From Pseudomonadota bacterium (GTDB taxonomy: Bacteria; Bdellovibrionota; UBA2428): a stretch of DNA of 50,503 nt. Shown in pieces: positions 8,981-18,367 of the stretch (position 1 is the first letter of the stretch; every line of letters begins with the position of its first letter). A model generated the notes under the pieces. The model was not told the DNA's origin. It searched no databases and saw only the letters and a list, made by a program, of their open reading frames with translations. The stretch is taken from NCBI GenBank assembly GCA_018001635.1, contig JAGNHS010000016.1:1-50503 (forward strand). Reading direction: 5' to 3'. The translations under genes were made by a program, and so were the position numbers.

Positions 8981-10264
8981 CTATTCCTTCAATTCAGACT
9001 GGATTCGCTCTAAAACGAGTCCGGTTTTATTGGCCAAGAGTCGTTGGGCTACTAGATTTTCTTCGGCAGTTCTAAGGGCAGTGAGGCGTCCAAATAAAGT
9101 GCCAAGCACGGCAGGATTTCCAATCTTGAAATCACTTTGAGCGCGGGACCATTCGCGATTCATAACTTTGATGTTGCTACTTAAGGCTTTCACACTTCCA
9201 AGGGCAAGATCGTGTTGTCTTACGAGTGAATTAATTTGTCTGAGTATTAAGTATCTCGAAGATCGATATTCTAAGTCGGCCTGTACCATTTGTTCGGCAT
9301 ATTTTTTTCGTTTGTCAAAAGAAACTAATCCATGAAAAAGTGGCACGTTAAGAGTAAGGCCGACACCGAATAATTTACTGCCATCTCCTTTTCCAGTAGT
9401 TGTTAATGTGTAGACGGCCGTTGCAAATAAGCGAGGTAATTCCGGTGCCATAACAGCTCGGCGCTCAGCATCGACGGCCGCTTTTTTAAATTCACCAAGG
9501 CGAATTTTAGGGTGTTCTGCAGAGGCTCGGGCTAATACATTTTTAAGGGGAAATTTTTTTTCAACAATAAGTGACTCGGTAGGTGTTTCTTCCAAGACAA
9601 TGGCATCGGGTTCAAGATTGAGCATTTGTCCAAGTTTAAGTTTTTCAGTTTCGAGTTGTATGTCTAGGGCTTGAGAGAGAACTTCTTGATTGTTTTGTTC
9701 GATGTCGGCCATCGATTTGACTTCTATGGGCATGAGTTGATGTTGCCATCCTTGGTCAATTTTATTGGCAATGGCAAAATAAGTGGGCAGGTATTTTGTT
9801 TCATAGAGCGATTTTTTACGTTGAAGTTCGAGAACTTTAAAATACTGATCCGCGAATTCAGCAAATCCCTCAAGTCTAAAATTCTTCTTAGTGAAAAAGG
9901 CAGTGTCTTTTTTAGCTTTAGCGGCATCAATGCGCGCATCAATGGCACCGGCCTCGTAGAGTGCTTGTCTTGCGGTGATGGCTCCACGAGTCCGTGGAAA
10001 GGCGTTGTTCACTTCGAGATCTATTTGAGGGTAGTAATAACTTCGCGCAGTTCCTAAGTCCCCATCGGCCTCTTTAATTTTCGAGTCGAGAATTTGCGCT
10101 TGATAACCTGTACTTTCATAAATTTCAGTGGCTTTAGGAAATGAGAGTTTTTCTGTAGCAGCCAATGCACTTTCTTGAGTTAATACGTGAATTGCAAAAG
10201 CAAGGCTTAAATATTTATACAAAGTTGAGCTTAGGGCAAAGCCATGTCTTAGATGCCAATTCAC
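8981..10264 (-). CDS. TolC-family outer-membrane efflux protein
   Basis: A 427-residue protein with a long N-terminal signal region ending about residue 36 (SALAATEKL). The body is mostly alpha-helical with the internal duplication typical of TolC proteins. Tell-tale stretches are the early YYYPQIDLE (the family's PxL motif), the RQALYEAG turn near residue 99 and the second-half equivalent GVGLTLNVPLFHGLVSFDKR. Length agrees with the family. No inner-membrane pump or adaptor gene is adjacent, so its partner is unknown. A second TolC-like gene lies at 34706. The reverse-strand gene downstream is the exported nuclease, about 100 bases away. Confidence 0.85.
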   Translation of the reverse strand: MNWHLRHGFALSSTLYKYLSLAFAIHVLTQESALAATEKLSFPKATEIYESTGYQAQILDSKIKEADGDLGTARSYYYPQIDLEVNNAFPRTRGAITARQALYEAGAIDARIDAAKAKKDTAFFTKKNFRLEGFAEFADQYFKVLELQRKKSLYETKYLPTYFAIANKIDQGWQHQLMPIEVKSMADIEQNNQEVLSQALDIQLETEKLKLGQMLNLEPDAIVLEETPTESLIVEKKFPLKNVLARASAEHPKIRLGEFKKAAVDAERRAVMAPELPRLFATAVYTLTTTGKGDGSKLFGVGLTLNVPLFHGLVSFDKRKKYAEQMVQADLEYRSSRYLILRQINSLVRQHDLALGSVKALSSNIKVMNREWSRAQSDFKIGNPAVLGTLFGRLTALRTAEENLVAQRLLANKTGLVLERIQSELKE

Positions 10265-10348
10265 CTTATGATTTTAGCAAGGTTTAGTGGCCGGTAGGAG
10301 CGGCGACGGATTTTTGGCGAATAATATAGTAGTTTTGGTAATTCTAGA

Positions 10349-10894
10349 CTAAAATTGTTTTCTTGTTTTGATTATTTTCGCAGGATTGCCTGCATAGATG
10401 GTCCATTTTTCCAAATTTTTAAATGTTACACTTTTAGCACCTAGAATAGCTCCTTCTGCAACGTAAACTCCAGGACCAATAAAAGCACCTGTTGCTATCC
10501 AGCATCTTCTTTCAATACGAATGGCTTTAGATACTAGTGGCATTTTAGGGTCTTCATAATTGTGAGTTCCAGTGCATATTTGTGCATACTGGCTGATTAA
10601 GGCTTCATGGCCGATGTAAATTGGTGCTAGATTGTAGAGATAGGCATATGAACCAACCGTTGAGAATTCAGCCATTTCTAAGTTCCAGGGCATTTCAATT
10701 TGAACACTTCTCCTGAGCCGGGCTGTGCTGGCAATTTTTGCTCCAAAAACATTGAGAATAATATTTCTATAAAAGTACCAATTATGAAAAGAAATTCTAA
10801 ATAATGGTTTACCAATGAGAATCCAAAAAGTCCTTCTTAAGTTTGTGATTAGATCAAATGGAGATTTTTGCATTGGAATATGAGTTGGTTTCAT
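10349..10894 (-). CDS. WcaF-like left-handed beta-helix acetyltransferase
   Basis: A 181-residue hexapeptide-repeat acyltransferase closely resembling the WcaF group of putative colanic-acid acetyltransferases: a helical N-terminus (LITNLRRTFW), IEMPWNLEMAEFSTVG, then hexapeptide turns such as ALISQYAQICTGTHNYED, CWIATGAFIGPGV, and ending YAGNPAKIIKTR. The histidine in TGTHNY corresponds to the usual catalytic position. It would O-acetylate a sugar of a surface polysaccharide using acetyl-CoA. It is the first gene of the AT-rich polysaccharide island, divergent from the Wzy-like polymerase at 11016. Confidence 0.85.
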   Translation of the reverse strand: MKPTHIPMQKSPFDLITNLRRTFWILIGKPLFRISFHNWYFYRNIILNVFGAKIASTARLRRSVQIEMPWNLEMAEFSTVGSYAYLYNLAPIYIGHEALISQYAQICTGTHNYEDPKMPLVSKAIRIERRCWIATGAFIGPGVYVAEGAILGAKSVTFKNLEKWTIYAGNPAKIIKTRKQF

Positions 10895-11015
10895 AGCTTA
10901 AAATAAGAATAATTGAGAAAGTTGGTTATTAATATGTCAATGCATTGTCGTGATTAGAAAAAATTAACGTAACTTAATGATAGATTAAATTTATAATTGA
11001 TTTAGGAGATATGTT

Positions 11016-12320
11016 TTGTACGCTTCAGTTTGGATAATGACGATATCTGTTTTGTTGATTTGTCTATTTTCAATTTTTTTCTCAATATATTACAAAACAC
11101 TCTCTATGATCACTGGGTTGTCGCTGGGGTGCTTGTATTTTTATATTATCCCTATATTTATTTTTCTAATTAGAGGAGATCTTTCAGTAGTAGAGGGGTT
11201 GAAGCCGCAATATTCTCAAATGGTAATTGGTACTGAAAGCTTAGCTGTAGTTTTTAGGATGACAAGTTTTATATTCATTTTTCAATTGTTAATCTTTGTT
11301 GTTCAGCAATTTTTTGCAAGAGTAATAGAGTTAAATAAATTCATAAGTCCACCGCAAGTTTCTTGGAAGCGATTAAAAGTAGTTGCTTTTATTTTAATAC
11401 TCTTCTACTTGTTTTTTATTACCTTTGTTTTGAAACAGGCAGACCATTGGTATGAGGCTCGAGGAGTTTTTTTAAATAAATTTGGTCAAATTGCTGTGTT
11501 TTATATTTTTTGTTTGTTTTCACTAAAAATGATTTTACTATCTGATTTGTTTAATGTGTTTGAGGCTCGCTTTAAGAGCGGTAAAGCTATTTTCTTAATT
11601 GCTACAGTTGCAATGTTGGCGGAGTTGGTAATTACAGGAAATAGAATATCATTGCTTTTATGTTTTGTTCTTTTTGGATGGGCTTGTTTGGTGCGAAAAA
11701 GTTTTGGATTATTGATCTCATGGATATTTTTGGGAGGATTCCTTGGCGTATTACTTGCAGGTTATGGTATTTTTCGTTCGTTACAGCATCGGTTGGGTCT
11801 TGCAGCCGCATGGAGCGCATTAATAAGTCAATTGACAGAAGTGGGAGATCTTTTTTATTTTTCGATTAGTGGAATTTTTGAAACTGTAAACATAAATGTG
11901 CTGTATTCAATTACTCGCTTAGAGTCTATGTCTGAATTATCGATTACAAAGCTGACGTTTATTAAACCGTTTCTTGCTCCAATTCCTAGGAGTATTATGC
12001 CGTATAAAATTGAAACAATTACAGAGCTTATCGGTCAGGTATACGCTTCAACTAAAGGGGTATCTCTAGTTACGTTAATTTATGGTGAAGGATATTATAA
12101 TTTTGGGGTCTTTTATCCGATATTTATATTACCCTTTGTTTCAATGTTACTATTATTGCTAAGGCTCGGGTCTAGGTATTCAGAGTATAGATATCTATCG
12201 CTTTTAGTAGGATTCTTAGTAGTAAGGTTTCCCTTTTCTGATGTAGTTATACAAACATCAGTTGCTATATTTATTGGTTTTTTGGTGAAAAGAATAAATT
12301 TGTCTATAACAAAGATTTAA
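11016..12320 (+). CDS. Wzy-like polysaccharide polymerase (multi-pass membrane protein)
   Basis: A 434-residue, strongly hydrophobic protein with about a dozen predicted membrane segments and one large periplasmic loop around residues 255-370 (GIFRSLQHRLG through YGEGYYNFG). This layout is that of O-antigen/oligosaccharide repeat-unit polymerases, which vary so much in sequence that assignment rests on topology and context. I place the start at the TTG at 11016, because AGGAG at 11004-11008 sits 7 bases upstream; the ATG at 11011 is in another frame and stops after eight codons, and the first in-frame ATG (11037) lacks a ribosome site. Neighbouring Wzz-like, acetyltransferase and glycosyltransferase genes support the call. 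Confidence 0.65.
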   Translation: MYASVWIMTISVLLICLFSIFFSIYYKTLSMITGLSLGCLYFYIIPIFIFLIRGDLSVVEGLKPQYSQMVIGTESLAVVFRMTSFIFIFQLLIFVVQQFFARVIELNKFISPPQVSWKRLKVVAFILILFYLFFITFVLKQADHWYEARGVFLNKFGQIAVFYIFCLFSLKMILLSDLFNVFEARFKSGKAIFLIATVAMLAELVITGNRISLLLCFVLFGWACLVRKSFGLLISWIFLGGFLGVLLAGYGIFRSLQHRLGLAAAWSALISQLTEVGDLFYFSISGIFETVNINVLYSITRLESMSELSITKLTFIKPFLAPIPRSIMPYKIETITELIGQVYASTKGVSLVTLIYGEGYYNFGVFYPIFILPFVSMLLLLLRLGSRYSEYRYLSLLVGFLVVRFPFSDVVIQTSVAIFIGFLVKRINLSITKI

Positions 12321-12381
12321 CTTTGATATACCTTAAAATTATTTTTTGGTTTTGTAATAATAATCCCTCAAAAAAAGTTAG

Positions 12382-13245
12382 TTAACTTATTTTTCTAATT
12401 GAATTATCAAGGCGATTGGTTTCAGGTTTAATTTTATTATCGTTATTAAGTATGGAGAGTAGGGCGTGTCCTAAGCAGCCTATAGTAAATACTGTAAACG
12501 ATAGTAAAAGTACTAATGTATATTTTGGGGAAACATGTTTGTAAGATGTTGGCCTACTTAATATAATTTTCATGGGCCTTATGTTTCCAGATTTTAATAA
12601 ACCTGAAATTATAGATTTATCGGACTCAACTTTTAAAAGCATATCTGCAAGCTGCGCTCTACGTTCAAGCAGAACAGGGCTGAGTCCAATCTTTTCTTGA
12701 GTGATGTTAATTTGATTTATTTGTTCGGTAATGCTCTCAGTGTATGCTTCTAACTTGGCAACTCTTTCATTGTTGAGTTTTAATAGTCCTGATATTTTTT
12801 CTTTAAATTTGTTATGCACTTCTTGAATTATGATTTGTGAAAAGCGTTTAGCACTCTCTAAACTTTCGGCCCTAACTATGATTTTTATTTGATCTGTATT
12901 TTCAATGTTTTCAATTGCAAAGAGTCGACGCTTTTCATCTTGATTTTCAGTGTATTTAGGATTTTTCATAAATTGCAATTCAATGAATTCTATAGCCTCA
13001 GTTACCAGGGCAGAGGGGCCACCCTTTTTACCAAAACTTGTCCCACCTAATAAATCTGAGTTTGTAGAAATTTTATTTGAGCCAATATCGAGTACAGCAA
13101 GATATTCATACTCTCTTTGGATAGTCATAAATACGAGAATCAGTATAAAGAAGGTGCCAAGTGAACAAAAAAGCAGATAATCTTTAAACCTAATTAATAA
13201 GATCTCTTTAAATTTTTCGAGATCAAATTGATAATTATCTTCCAC
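12382..13245 (-). CDS. Wzz-like polysaccharide chain-length regulator
   Basis: A 287-residue protein with one membrane segment near residues 24-43 (LLFCSLGTFFILILVF) and another near 240-260 (YTLVLLLSFTVFTIGCLG), flanking a charged, coiled-coil-rich periplasmic part. This is the polysaccharide co-polymerase (Wzz) topology. The stretch SPKYTLVLLLS just before the second membrane segment agrees with the proline-rich boundary of Wzz proteins. There is no C-terminal tyrosine-kinase domain. It would set chain length for the product of the Wzy-like enzyme at 11016, which is convergent with it. Confidence 0.7.
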   Translation of the reverse strand: MEDNYQFDLEKFKEILLIRFKDYLLFCSLGTFFILILVFMTIQREYEYLAVLDIGSNKISTNSDLLGGTSFGKKGGPSALVTEAIEFIELQFMKNPKYTENQDEKRRLFAIENIENTDQIKIIVRAESLESAKRFSQIIIQEVHNKFKEKISGLLKLNNERVAKLEAYTESITEQINQINITQEKIGLSPVLLERRAQLADMLLKVESDKSIISGLLKSGNIRPMKIILSRPTSYKHVSPKYTLVLLLSFTVFTIGCLGHALLSILNNDNKIKPETNRLDNSIRKIS

Positions 13246-13324
13246 AAAGACAATTCGGCTATTTTGTTCTAAATCTTAAGCCTAGCTTAAATAAGCAGTT
13301 TAAAGGCACAAACAATGCAATGAC

Positions 13325-13897
13325 TCACTGTGCTGTAGGTCCTTTTTCCTTTATCCACTTGTTAACTAATTTTTCATGAGTTTCTTGCGCTTCTTTAGTT
13401 GAAAAGCGCTTTGACATAACTTTTGCAGGTACTCCTGCGACAATTGAATATGGTTCGATATCTTTAACTACGAGTGCTCCAGCCGCGACAATAGCTCCTC
13501 GTCCAATGCTTACACCGGATAATATTATTGCTCCAAATCCTATCCATACATCATCTCCAATAATGGTCTTCGAATGTTTACCTTTTCCTGAATAATCAGG
13601 GTCACCTATCCAAGAAGCGTATCGGATGGGTTTTCCAATTTCATCAATTCGATGATCATATCTTCCTACAATTCCGACTCTGTCAGCAATCAAGACATAG
13701 CTCCCAATGCTTCCATCACATTTTATGGATGAATTGCTACCAATATAAACATGGTCACCTATTAGCAATCCATTTGGGGAATGTACCATCGAAGCATTTT
13801 GAACAAAAAAACAAGTTCCAAATTTTACATTTCCTTTTGTCCTAAAAAAGGCCATTATTCTATAATAAAATCTTTTAAATAATCTCACCAGTAACAT
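13325..13897 (-). CDS. Hexapeptide-repeat (LbH) acyltransferase
   Basis: A 190-residue left-handed beta-helix acyltransferase of the CysE/LacA/maltose-acetyltransferase superfamily. Hexapeptide turns run from about residue 45 (GLLIGDHVYIGSNSSI) to IGDDVWIGFGAIILSG, VSIGRGAIVAAGALV and the closing YSIVAGVPAKVMSKRF. An insertion around residues 78-110 containing RYDHRIDEIG probably forms the acceptor-side loop with the catalytic histidine. It likely acetylates a sugar in the same surface glycan as its neighbours. It overlaps the upstream gene by 13 bases, which implies translational coupling. Confidence 0.85.
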   Translation of the reverse strand: MLLVRLFKRFYYRIMAFFRTKGNVKFGTCFFVQNASMVHSPNGLLIGDHVYIGSNSSIKCDGSIGSYVLIADRVGIVGRYDHRIDEIGKPIRYASWIGDPDYSGKGKHSKTIIGDDVWIGFGAIILSGVSIGRGAIVAAGALVVKDIEPYSIVAGVPAKVMSKRFSTKEAQETHEKLVNKWIKEKGPTAQ

Positions 13898-14859
13898 GCA
13901 CCCTCTACATCTTTTGCTGTTTTGGGAATTTCACCTAAGGATGGGCGAACCCAGTATTCATTAAAAAATTTTGAGACTTCGTGTCGATTCCATCTATTTC
14001 CAATAATTCCAAAATAAAGTTGAGTAGCTCCTGCAGTAACAATAGCTGATTTATTTAATTTAGTTTTGATATATGCAGCTAATGGTAATCCAAAAGCCCC
14101 AGCGCCAATTAGTGCAATATCGAAATCTAAAGGTGATATTTCAATTTTCATATGATCTAGAGCCTCAAACCAATTTTTGAACGGTAGAGTGGTGGGGTCT
14201 AGTGCTTGAATAGCTTTATAGGTTATCAGCTGGAATTCAGGTATGACTTCATTTGTATGGTTTCTGAACAAATTTTTTCTATGGGAGAATTGTTTTTTAA
14301 TTGTATCTGCAAAAGGGTGTATGACTAGAACTTTCTTTTCGCGGAGCAGTTCCGTCCATGGTTGTGTCCAATAATAGGATTCAAGGCTGCGGAGTTTTGT
14401 TAACTCCGTATTATGACAATTTCTTTTTATTGTTTGAGATTCTCCGGGATTCCCCCATACACCTAAAAGCTCGCAATATGATAATGATTCCTCATAAATT
14501 TTAACAAATTTTACTAAGTTATCATGAGAAGAAGGAAATAGGCCTGCTTCATTCTGTATTTTGGTACAGGCGTTTTTGCTGAATGACTTTGATTTGTGCC
14601 ATTCATTTATAACGATTTGTTCGTTTGCACCAATTCTACCAACTAAAAAGGGAGTGTTGCTATTTAGGAGATCTCTAATCCTATCATTTCCAGCCTGACC
14701 GTTTAAAACAGCAATACCTTTCATTTTGTATTGAAAGAAAAAGCGCAAGAAGCGTAGTGTTCGACCTATAAAATTTCTTAATTTAGAATTATGTTCAAAA
14801 ATTTTTATCACGCTATTTAAAATCTTATCATAAAGGTTTAGCACTCCGTTGCATGTCAA
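13885..14859 (-). CDS. Putative GT-D-like glycosyltransferase of the polysaccharide locus
   Basis: A 324-residue protein without signal peptide or clear membrane span. Two features suggest the GT-D (DUF1792-like) glycosyltransferase fold: FLVGRIGANE at 71-80, comparable to the RxGxxE start of that family, and a later Rossmann-like strand-loop DIALIGAGAFGLPLAAYIK. The C-terminus reads WVRPSLGEIPK, then EGACYW, a tail I associate with otherwise unnamed proteins of capsule clusters. Assignment is by motif resemblance and context only, and a different sugar-related activity is possible. It overlaps the acyltransferase downstream by 13 bases and is divergent from the GT2 gene at 14897. Confidence 0.5.
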   Translation of the reverse strand: MTCNGVLNLYDKILNSVIKIFEHNSKLRNFIGRTLRFLRFFFQYKMKGIAVLNGQAGNDRIRDLLNSNTPFLVGRIGANEQIVINEWHKSKSFSKNACTKIQNEAGLFPSSHDNLVKFVKIYEESLSYCELLGVWGNPGESQTIKRNCHNTELTKLRSLESYYWTQPWTELLREKKVLVIHPFADTIKKQFSHRKNLFRNHTNEVIPEFQLITYKAIQALDPTTLPFKNWFEALDHMKIEISPLDFDIALIGAGAFGLPLAAYIKTKLNKSAIVTAGATQLYFGIIGNRWNRHEVSKFFNEYWVRPSLGEIPKTAKDVEGACYW

Positions 14860-14896
14860 ATTATTGGAAAAATGAGAGAATTAACAACTAAATTAT

Positions 14897-15829
14897 ATGA
14901 GCTTTTCAAGTAACAAGCGACAGCTTGCAATTTTTGTTTACAATCGTCCCGATAAAACAAAAGTTTTATTGGATAAAATCAAAGAAAATAAGATCAATCG
15001 GTTCAATGTATTTTCGGATGGTCCTAAAGTTAATGAATCAGATGTGCCTATTAAAGAAATACGCAAAATGATCAAAAAAATAGATTGGGCAGATGTGAGT
15101 GTTTGCGAACAATCTGTAAACTTAGGGCTTGCAAATTCAGTGATTTCGGGTGTTGATAAAGTGTTTCGTAGCGGATTTGATGAAATCATTGTGCTCGAGG
15201 ACGATTGTATTCCGCATTCCACATTTTTTCCATTTATGGAACTCGCACTAGATAGATACAAAGAATCTTTAAATGTTATGCATCTTTCTGGGTTTGGTTT
15301 ACCTTTAATTCAAAAAAATATTGATGACGGTTATTTTACTCCTTATCCTTGCTCGTGGGGCTGGGCCACATGGAAGAATCGGTGGGAAAATTGTAATTTT
15401 AATGATCTTATAAATTATAAAAGAATTTTATCTGACCAGTCTTTAAGAAAAGAATTCGATAGACCAGGCGCCGCATTCTCCGAATTTCTTGAAAAGCAAC
15501 TAGGGGGTAAGATTGATTCGTGGCTAATTCGTTGGTACGTCCACATATTTTTAAAAAATGGTATCTGCTTATGGGCTAAAAATAGTCATCTGATTAATAG
15601 GGGTTTTGACGGACAAGGGGTGCATAAAGTTAAATTCGACAGATTTAATCAGAATTATAAATATAGATCGATCAAAATTTACTTTACCTTGCCTTCACCC
15701 AAAGAAGTTTCTCCTCAGGTTATGAATGAGTTTCGCCGATATTTTATGGGATCAAAGTTGTTGGAAAGACTAAAAACTCTAATTTATTTAGTAGTTAAAA
15801 AAGTGTATTTGTTTTTTAGTCGTACTTAG
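14897..15829 (+). CDS. GT2-family glycosyltransferase
   Basis: A 310-residue glycosyltransferase of GT-A fold. The N-terminus LAIFVYNRPDKTKVLL is the nucleotide-sugar strand-loop with the typical NRP motif, and IIVLEDDCIPH (EDD at 101-103) is the metal-binding DxD equivalent. CSWGWATWKNRW around 158-169 is characteristic of a subgroup often annotated as sugar transferase or hemolysin-activation-like protein. No membrane anchor is evident apart from a hydrophobic C-terminus (LIYLVVKKVYLFF), which may attach it to the inner membrane. It probably adds one residue of the surface glycan repeat unit. Confidence 0.82.
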   Translation: MSFSSNKRQLAIFVYNRPDKTKVLLDKIKENKINRFNVFSDGPKVNESDVPIKEIRKMIKKIDWADVSVCEQSVNLGLANSVISGVDKVFRSGFDEIIVLEDDCIPHSTFFPFMELALDRYKESLNVMHLSGFGLPLIQKNIDDGYFTPYPCSWGWATWKNRWENCNFNDLINYKRILSDQSLRKEFDRPGAAFSEFLEKQLGGKIDSWLIRWYVHIFLKNGICLWAKNSHLINRGFDGQGVHKVKFDRFNQNYKYRSIKIYFTLPSPKEVSPQVMNEFRRYFMGSKLLERLKTLIYLVVKKVYLFFSRT

Positions 15830-16139
15830 ATAAATTTTTTTTAGCGATTAAATATTGTGAAAAATTAAAATTTCTAAGCTATCGAATCTTCGCTTATGTT
15901 TTGTTATCAAATAATTGGATTAATGGTTTTCAATATTAGTTATAAATTTTTCATTTAATTTTAAGTCGTTTTAGTGAAGGTAATCCTATAACGTAACTGA
16001 ATTAGATTTGAACAAAAGTGATAAAAAACTTTATCCGATATGGGTCAGGTTCTGAAGTCAAATTGCAATCAGTTCTAATCTAACTAGGGTTGCATAAAAT
16101 AGAATTCTTACTTGGGAACCTAATGGTTCCTCGCTTGTA
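15830..16139. other. AT-rich intergenic region between convergent genes
   Basis: A 310-base stretch between the stop of the GT2 gene and the stop of the GT26 gene. It starts with an oligo-T run just after the first stop, and near the other end holds a perfect 6-bp inverted repeat, GGAACC-TAAT-GGTTCC at 16115-16130, a possible weak terminator hairpin for the GT26 gene. I found no coding frame of note and no RNA gene. It may be the remnant of a lost gene in the polysaccharide island. Confidence 0.5.
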
Positions 16140-16880
16140 TTATTTATATATCTTATGTTGTCTGAACCATATAAAAATTGGAATAATTTTGAGTGCTTTT
16201 AAATATCTTTTTCCATAAACGACGGGGTTTGAGAAGCAGCGAATTAGCCATCCCAGACCTATTCGATCGGCCCATTCCGGAATTTTCACCTGATCACCAG
16301 TTATAAATCCAATAGCTGCTCCGATACAATGAATTGTAAAACTAACTCCAAATCTAGTTTTGATAAGATATCCGACCCGTTCTTGCGTTCCGCCACCCAG
16401 CCCAATTACAATATGTGTTGGTTGATTTTTTTCGATTTGGGCAATGAGCTCATCATCCATGATTTCTCCTGAAGGGTATTTAGGAGCAACGTAAATTTGA
16501 TTTTCTTTTAAATTTAAAGATTGATGAGAAAAGTAACTAATTAATTTTTTACTTGAATCTCTAGTAGGCATAATCCAAAAAGTTTTTTCAAGTTCCTTAG
16601 AAAGGTAATTTGAAATAAGAAGTTTTGTGTATTTTAGACCAGATACCTTTGGAGTGAGTTTGAACTTGTAGAGACTCCACATTATTGCAATTAGTGCTGA
16701 GTCAACTATCGCGTGATTTGCATTGATCATGCACATGTAAAAGTATTTGTTAGAAAATCCATCGACTAATGATGGTGCTGAGGGGGCAATTACAAGTCCT
16801 TTGTTGTGGCAGCAAAACTCTAGAACTTCATTAGCTGAACCTATGTGGAATTTGATTCCTAAAATTTCTTCTGTTCGCAT
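16140..16880 (-). CDS. WecG/TagA/CpsF-family (GT26) glycosyltransferase
   Basis: A 246-residue GT26 enzyme that transfers a sugar, commonly N-acetylmannosamine or its uronate, onto a lipid-linked intermediate. Family features are the N-terminal INANHAIVDSALIAIMW (D60 in the position of the catalytic aspartate), KVSGLKYTK, a Rossmann-like central part IVIGLGGGTQERVG and the C-terminal IPEWADRIGLGWLIR segment with downstream basic residues that bind the membrane. The sequence before the catalytic Asp lacks the usual DGxG (here D60-S61), so the acceptor may differ. It is the last gene of the polysaccharide island, on the same strand as rarA with about 100 bases between. Confidence 0.85.
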   Translation of the reverse strand: MRTEEILGIKFHIGSANEVLEFCCHNKGLVIAPSAPSLVDGFSNKYFYMCMINANHAIVDSALIAIMWSLYKFKLTPKVSGLKYTKLLISNYLSKELEKTFWIMPTRDSSKKLISYFSHQSLNLKENQIYVAPKYPSGEIMDDELIAQIEKNQPTHIVIGLGGGTQERVGYLIKTRFGVSFTIHCIGAAIGFITGDQVKIPEWADRIGLGWLIRCFSNPVVYGKRYLKALKIIPIFIWFRQHKIYK

Positions 16881-16984
16881 TTAATTTGTAGATTTAATGG
16901 TATCAGATGTTTTGTTTGTTATCCCCCAAAAGAGTAAGTGAGTTACTTATTAACTATCGTTTGAAAATCTTGTATAAATATATC

Positions 16985-18283
16985 CTAAGAAGTTCCCCTC
17001 TTCCCTCTTATCCATTCCATGCGTTTGATGAGCTCTCTTTCAAAACCGAGTTCGCCGGGTTCATACACGTTTCGTCCTGCAAGTTTTTCAGGCATGCTTT
17101 CCATGGGGCCAATGTGGTGTGGGTAGTCATGATCGTATTGATAGCCTTCGCCGTACCCTAAATCCTTCATGAGGCTCGATGGTGCATTTCGTAAGTGCAT
17201 GGGAATAGGCTCGGAGAAATAATCTTTGGCTAGTTTGTGGGCTTTTTTTGAAGCCATGTAAACGGCGTTGGATTTAGGGGCGAGCGCCAAATAAATGGCG
17301 GCCTGTGCGAGAATAATATTAGATTCCGGCATGCCTACAAAATCAACAGCATCTTTCGCAGCTAAAGCTTGGGTGAGTGCCTGAGGGTCAGCCAAGCCAA
17401 CATCTTCAGAGGCAGCGCGAACTAAACGTCGGGCTATATAAAGTGGATCAGCGCCGCCCTCAATCATTCGCGCCAAATAATAGAGCGAGGCATGCGGGTT
17501 AGAATTGCGAATGGATTTATGAAGAGCGCTGATTAAATCAAAATGAAGTTCTCCGTTTTTGTCGTAGAGCGCGCCGTTGTGTTGGAGTGCACGTTCGATG
17601 TCGGATTTTTCTAAAACTTTTTGTGAGGCTTCGCGGCTCTCCGTGGCCATTTCAAGCGCGCTTAGTGCTAAGCGCGCATCACCACCGGAGAGTGTGGCTA
17701 AATAATCGCGTGCTTCATTCGAAATTTCAATTTCTAAGTTGCCCAGACCTGCTTGGGTGTCTTTGATGGCGCGATCAATAAGATTTGCAATTTCATCTTT
17801 AGCCAGAGTTTGTAAAACCACAACACGCATACGTGAGAGCAGGGCGCGAGTGAGTTCAAAGCTCGGGTTTTCTGTCGTGGCTCCTATGAGAGTGATAATG
17901 CCTTCTTCGAGTGCGTGTAAAAAACTATCTTGCTGGCTTTTGGTGAAGCGGTGAATTTCGTCGACAAACAAAACGGTGCGTTCGGGGAGTCTTGCTTTGG
18001 CATCATTAAACAATACGCGAAGTTCTTTGACTCCGGTGTCGACTGCTGAAACGCTTTCAAAATGCGCAGCAATTTCTTGGCAGAGTATGCGCGCCATGGT
18101 GGTTTTTCCTGTGCCCGGTGGGCCCCAGAAAACAAGTGAAGGAAAAGCTTTTCCGCTTTGATAATTTTTAAGTAAGCGCGTGAGCAATCCGTTGGATTCG
18201 GAAACAAGGTGTTCTTGTCCGAGCACGTCTTTGAGTCGCTTAGGGCGAAGGCGTTCGGCGAGTGGTGTAGAAAATTGGCTCAC
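16985..18283 (-). CDS. rarA: Replication-associated recombination protein A (RarA/MgsA)
   Basis: A 432-residue AAA+ clamp-loader-like ATPase acting at stalled replication forks. Visible are the N-terminal LAERLRPKRLKDVLGQEHL box, Walker A GPPGTGKT at 54-61, Walker B VLFVDEIHRF near 104-113, sensor 1 LIGATTENPSFEL, SRMRVV with the arginine finger, and the C-terminal MgsA tetramerisation domain with LADPQAL, GMPES and HLRNAP, all diagnostic for RarA. Length is normal. Its base composition is clearly less AT-rich than the polysaccharide genes that follow on the same strand, marking the island boundary. Confidence 0.96.
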   Translation of the reverse strand: MSQFSTPLAERLRPKRLKDVLGQEHLVSESNGLLTRLLKNYQSGKAFPSLVFWGPPGTGKTTMARILCQEIAAHFESVSAVDTGVKELRVLFNDAKARLPERTVLFVDEIHRFTKSQQDSFLHALEEGIITLIGATTENPSFELTRALLSRMRVVVLQTLAKDEIANLIDRAIKDTQAGLGNLEIEISNEARDYLATLSGGDARLALSALEMATESREASQKVLEKSDIERALQHNGALYDKNGELHFDLISALHKSIRNSNPHASLYYLARMIEGGADPLYIARRLVRAASEDVGLADPQALTQALAAKDAVDFVGMPESNIILAQAAIYLALAPKSNAVYMASKKAHKLAKDYFSEPIPMHLRNAPSSLMKDLGYGEGYQYDHDYPHHIGPMESMPEKLAGRNVYEPGELGFERELIKRMEWIRGKRGTS

Positions 18284-18367
18284 AGAATTGATTTATGTAA
18301 GCTGGGGTGGGGAATCAAGGGCTCTTATTTAATGCGGCATAATCGATAGTAGACTGGCATGTGGAGG

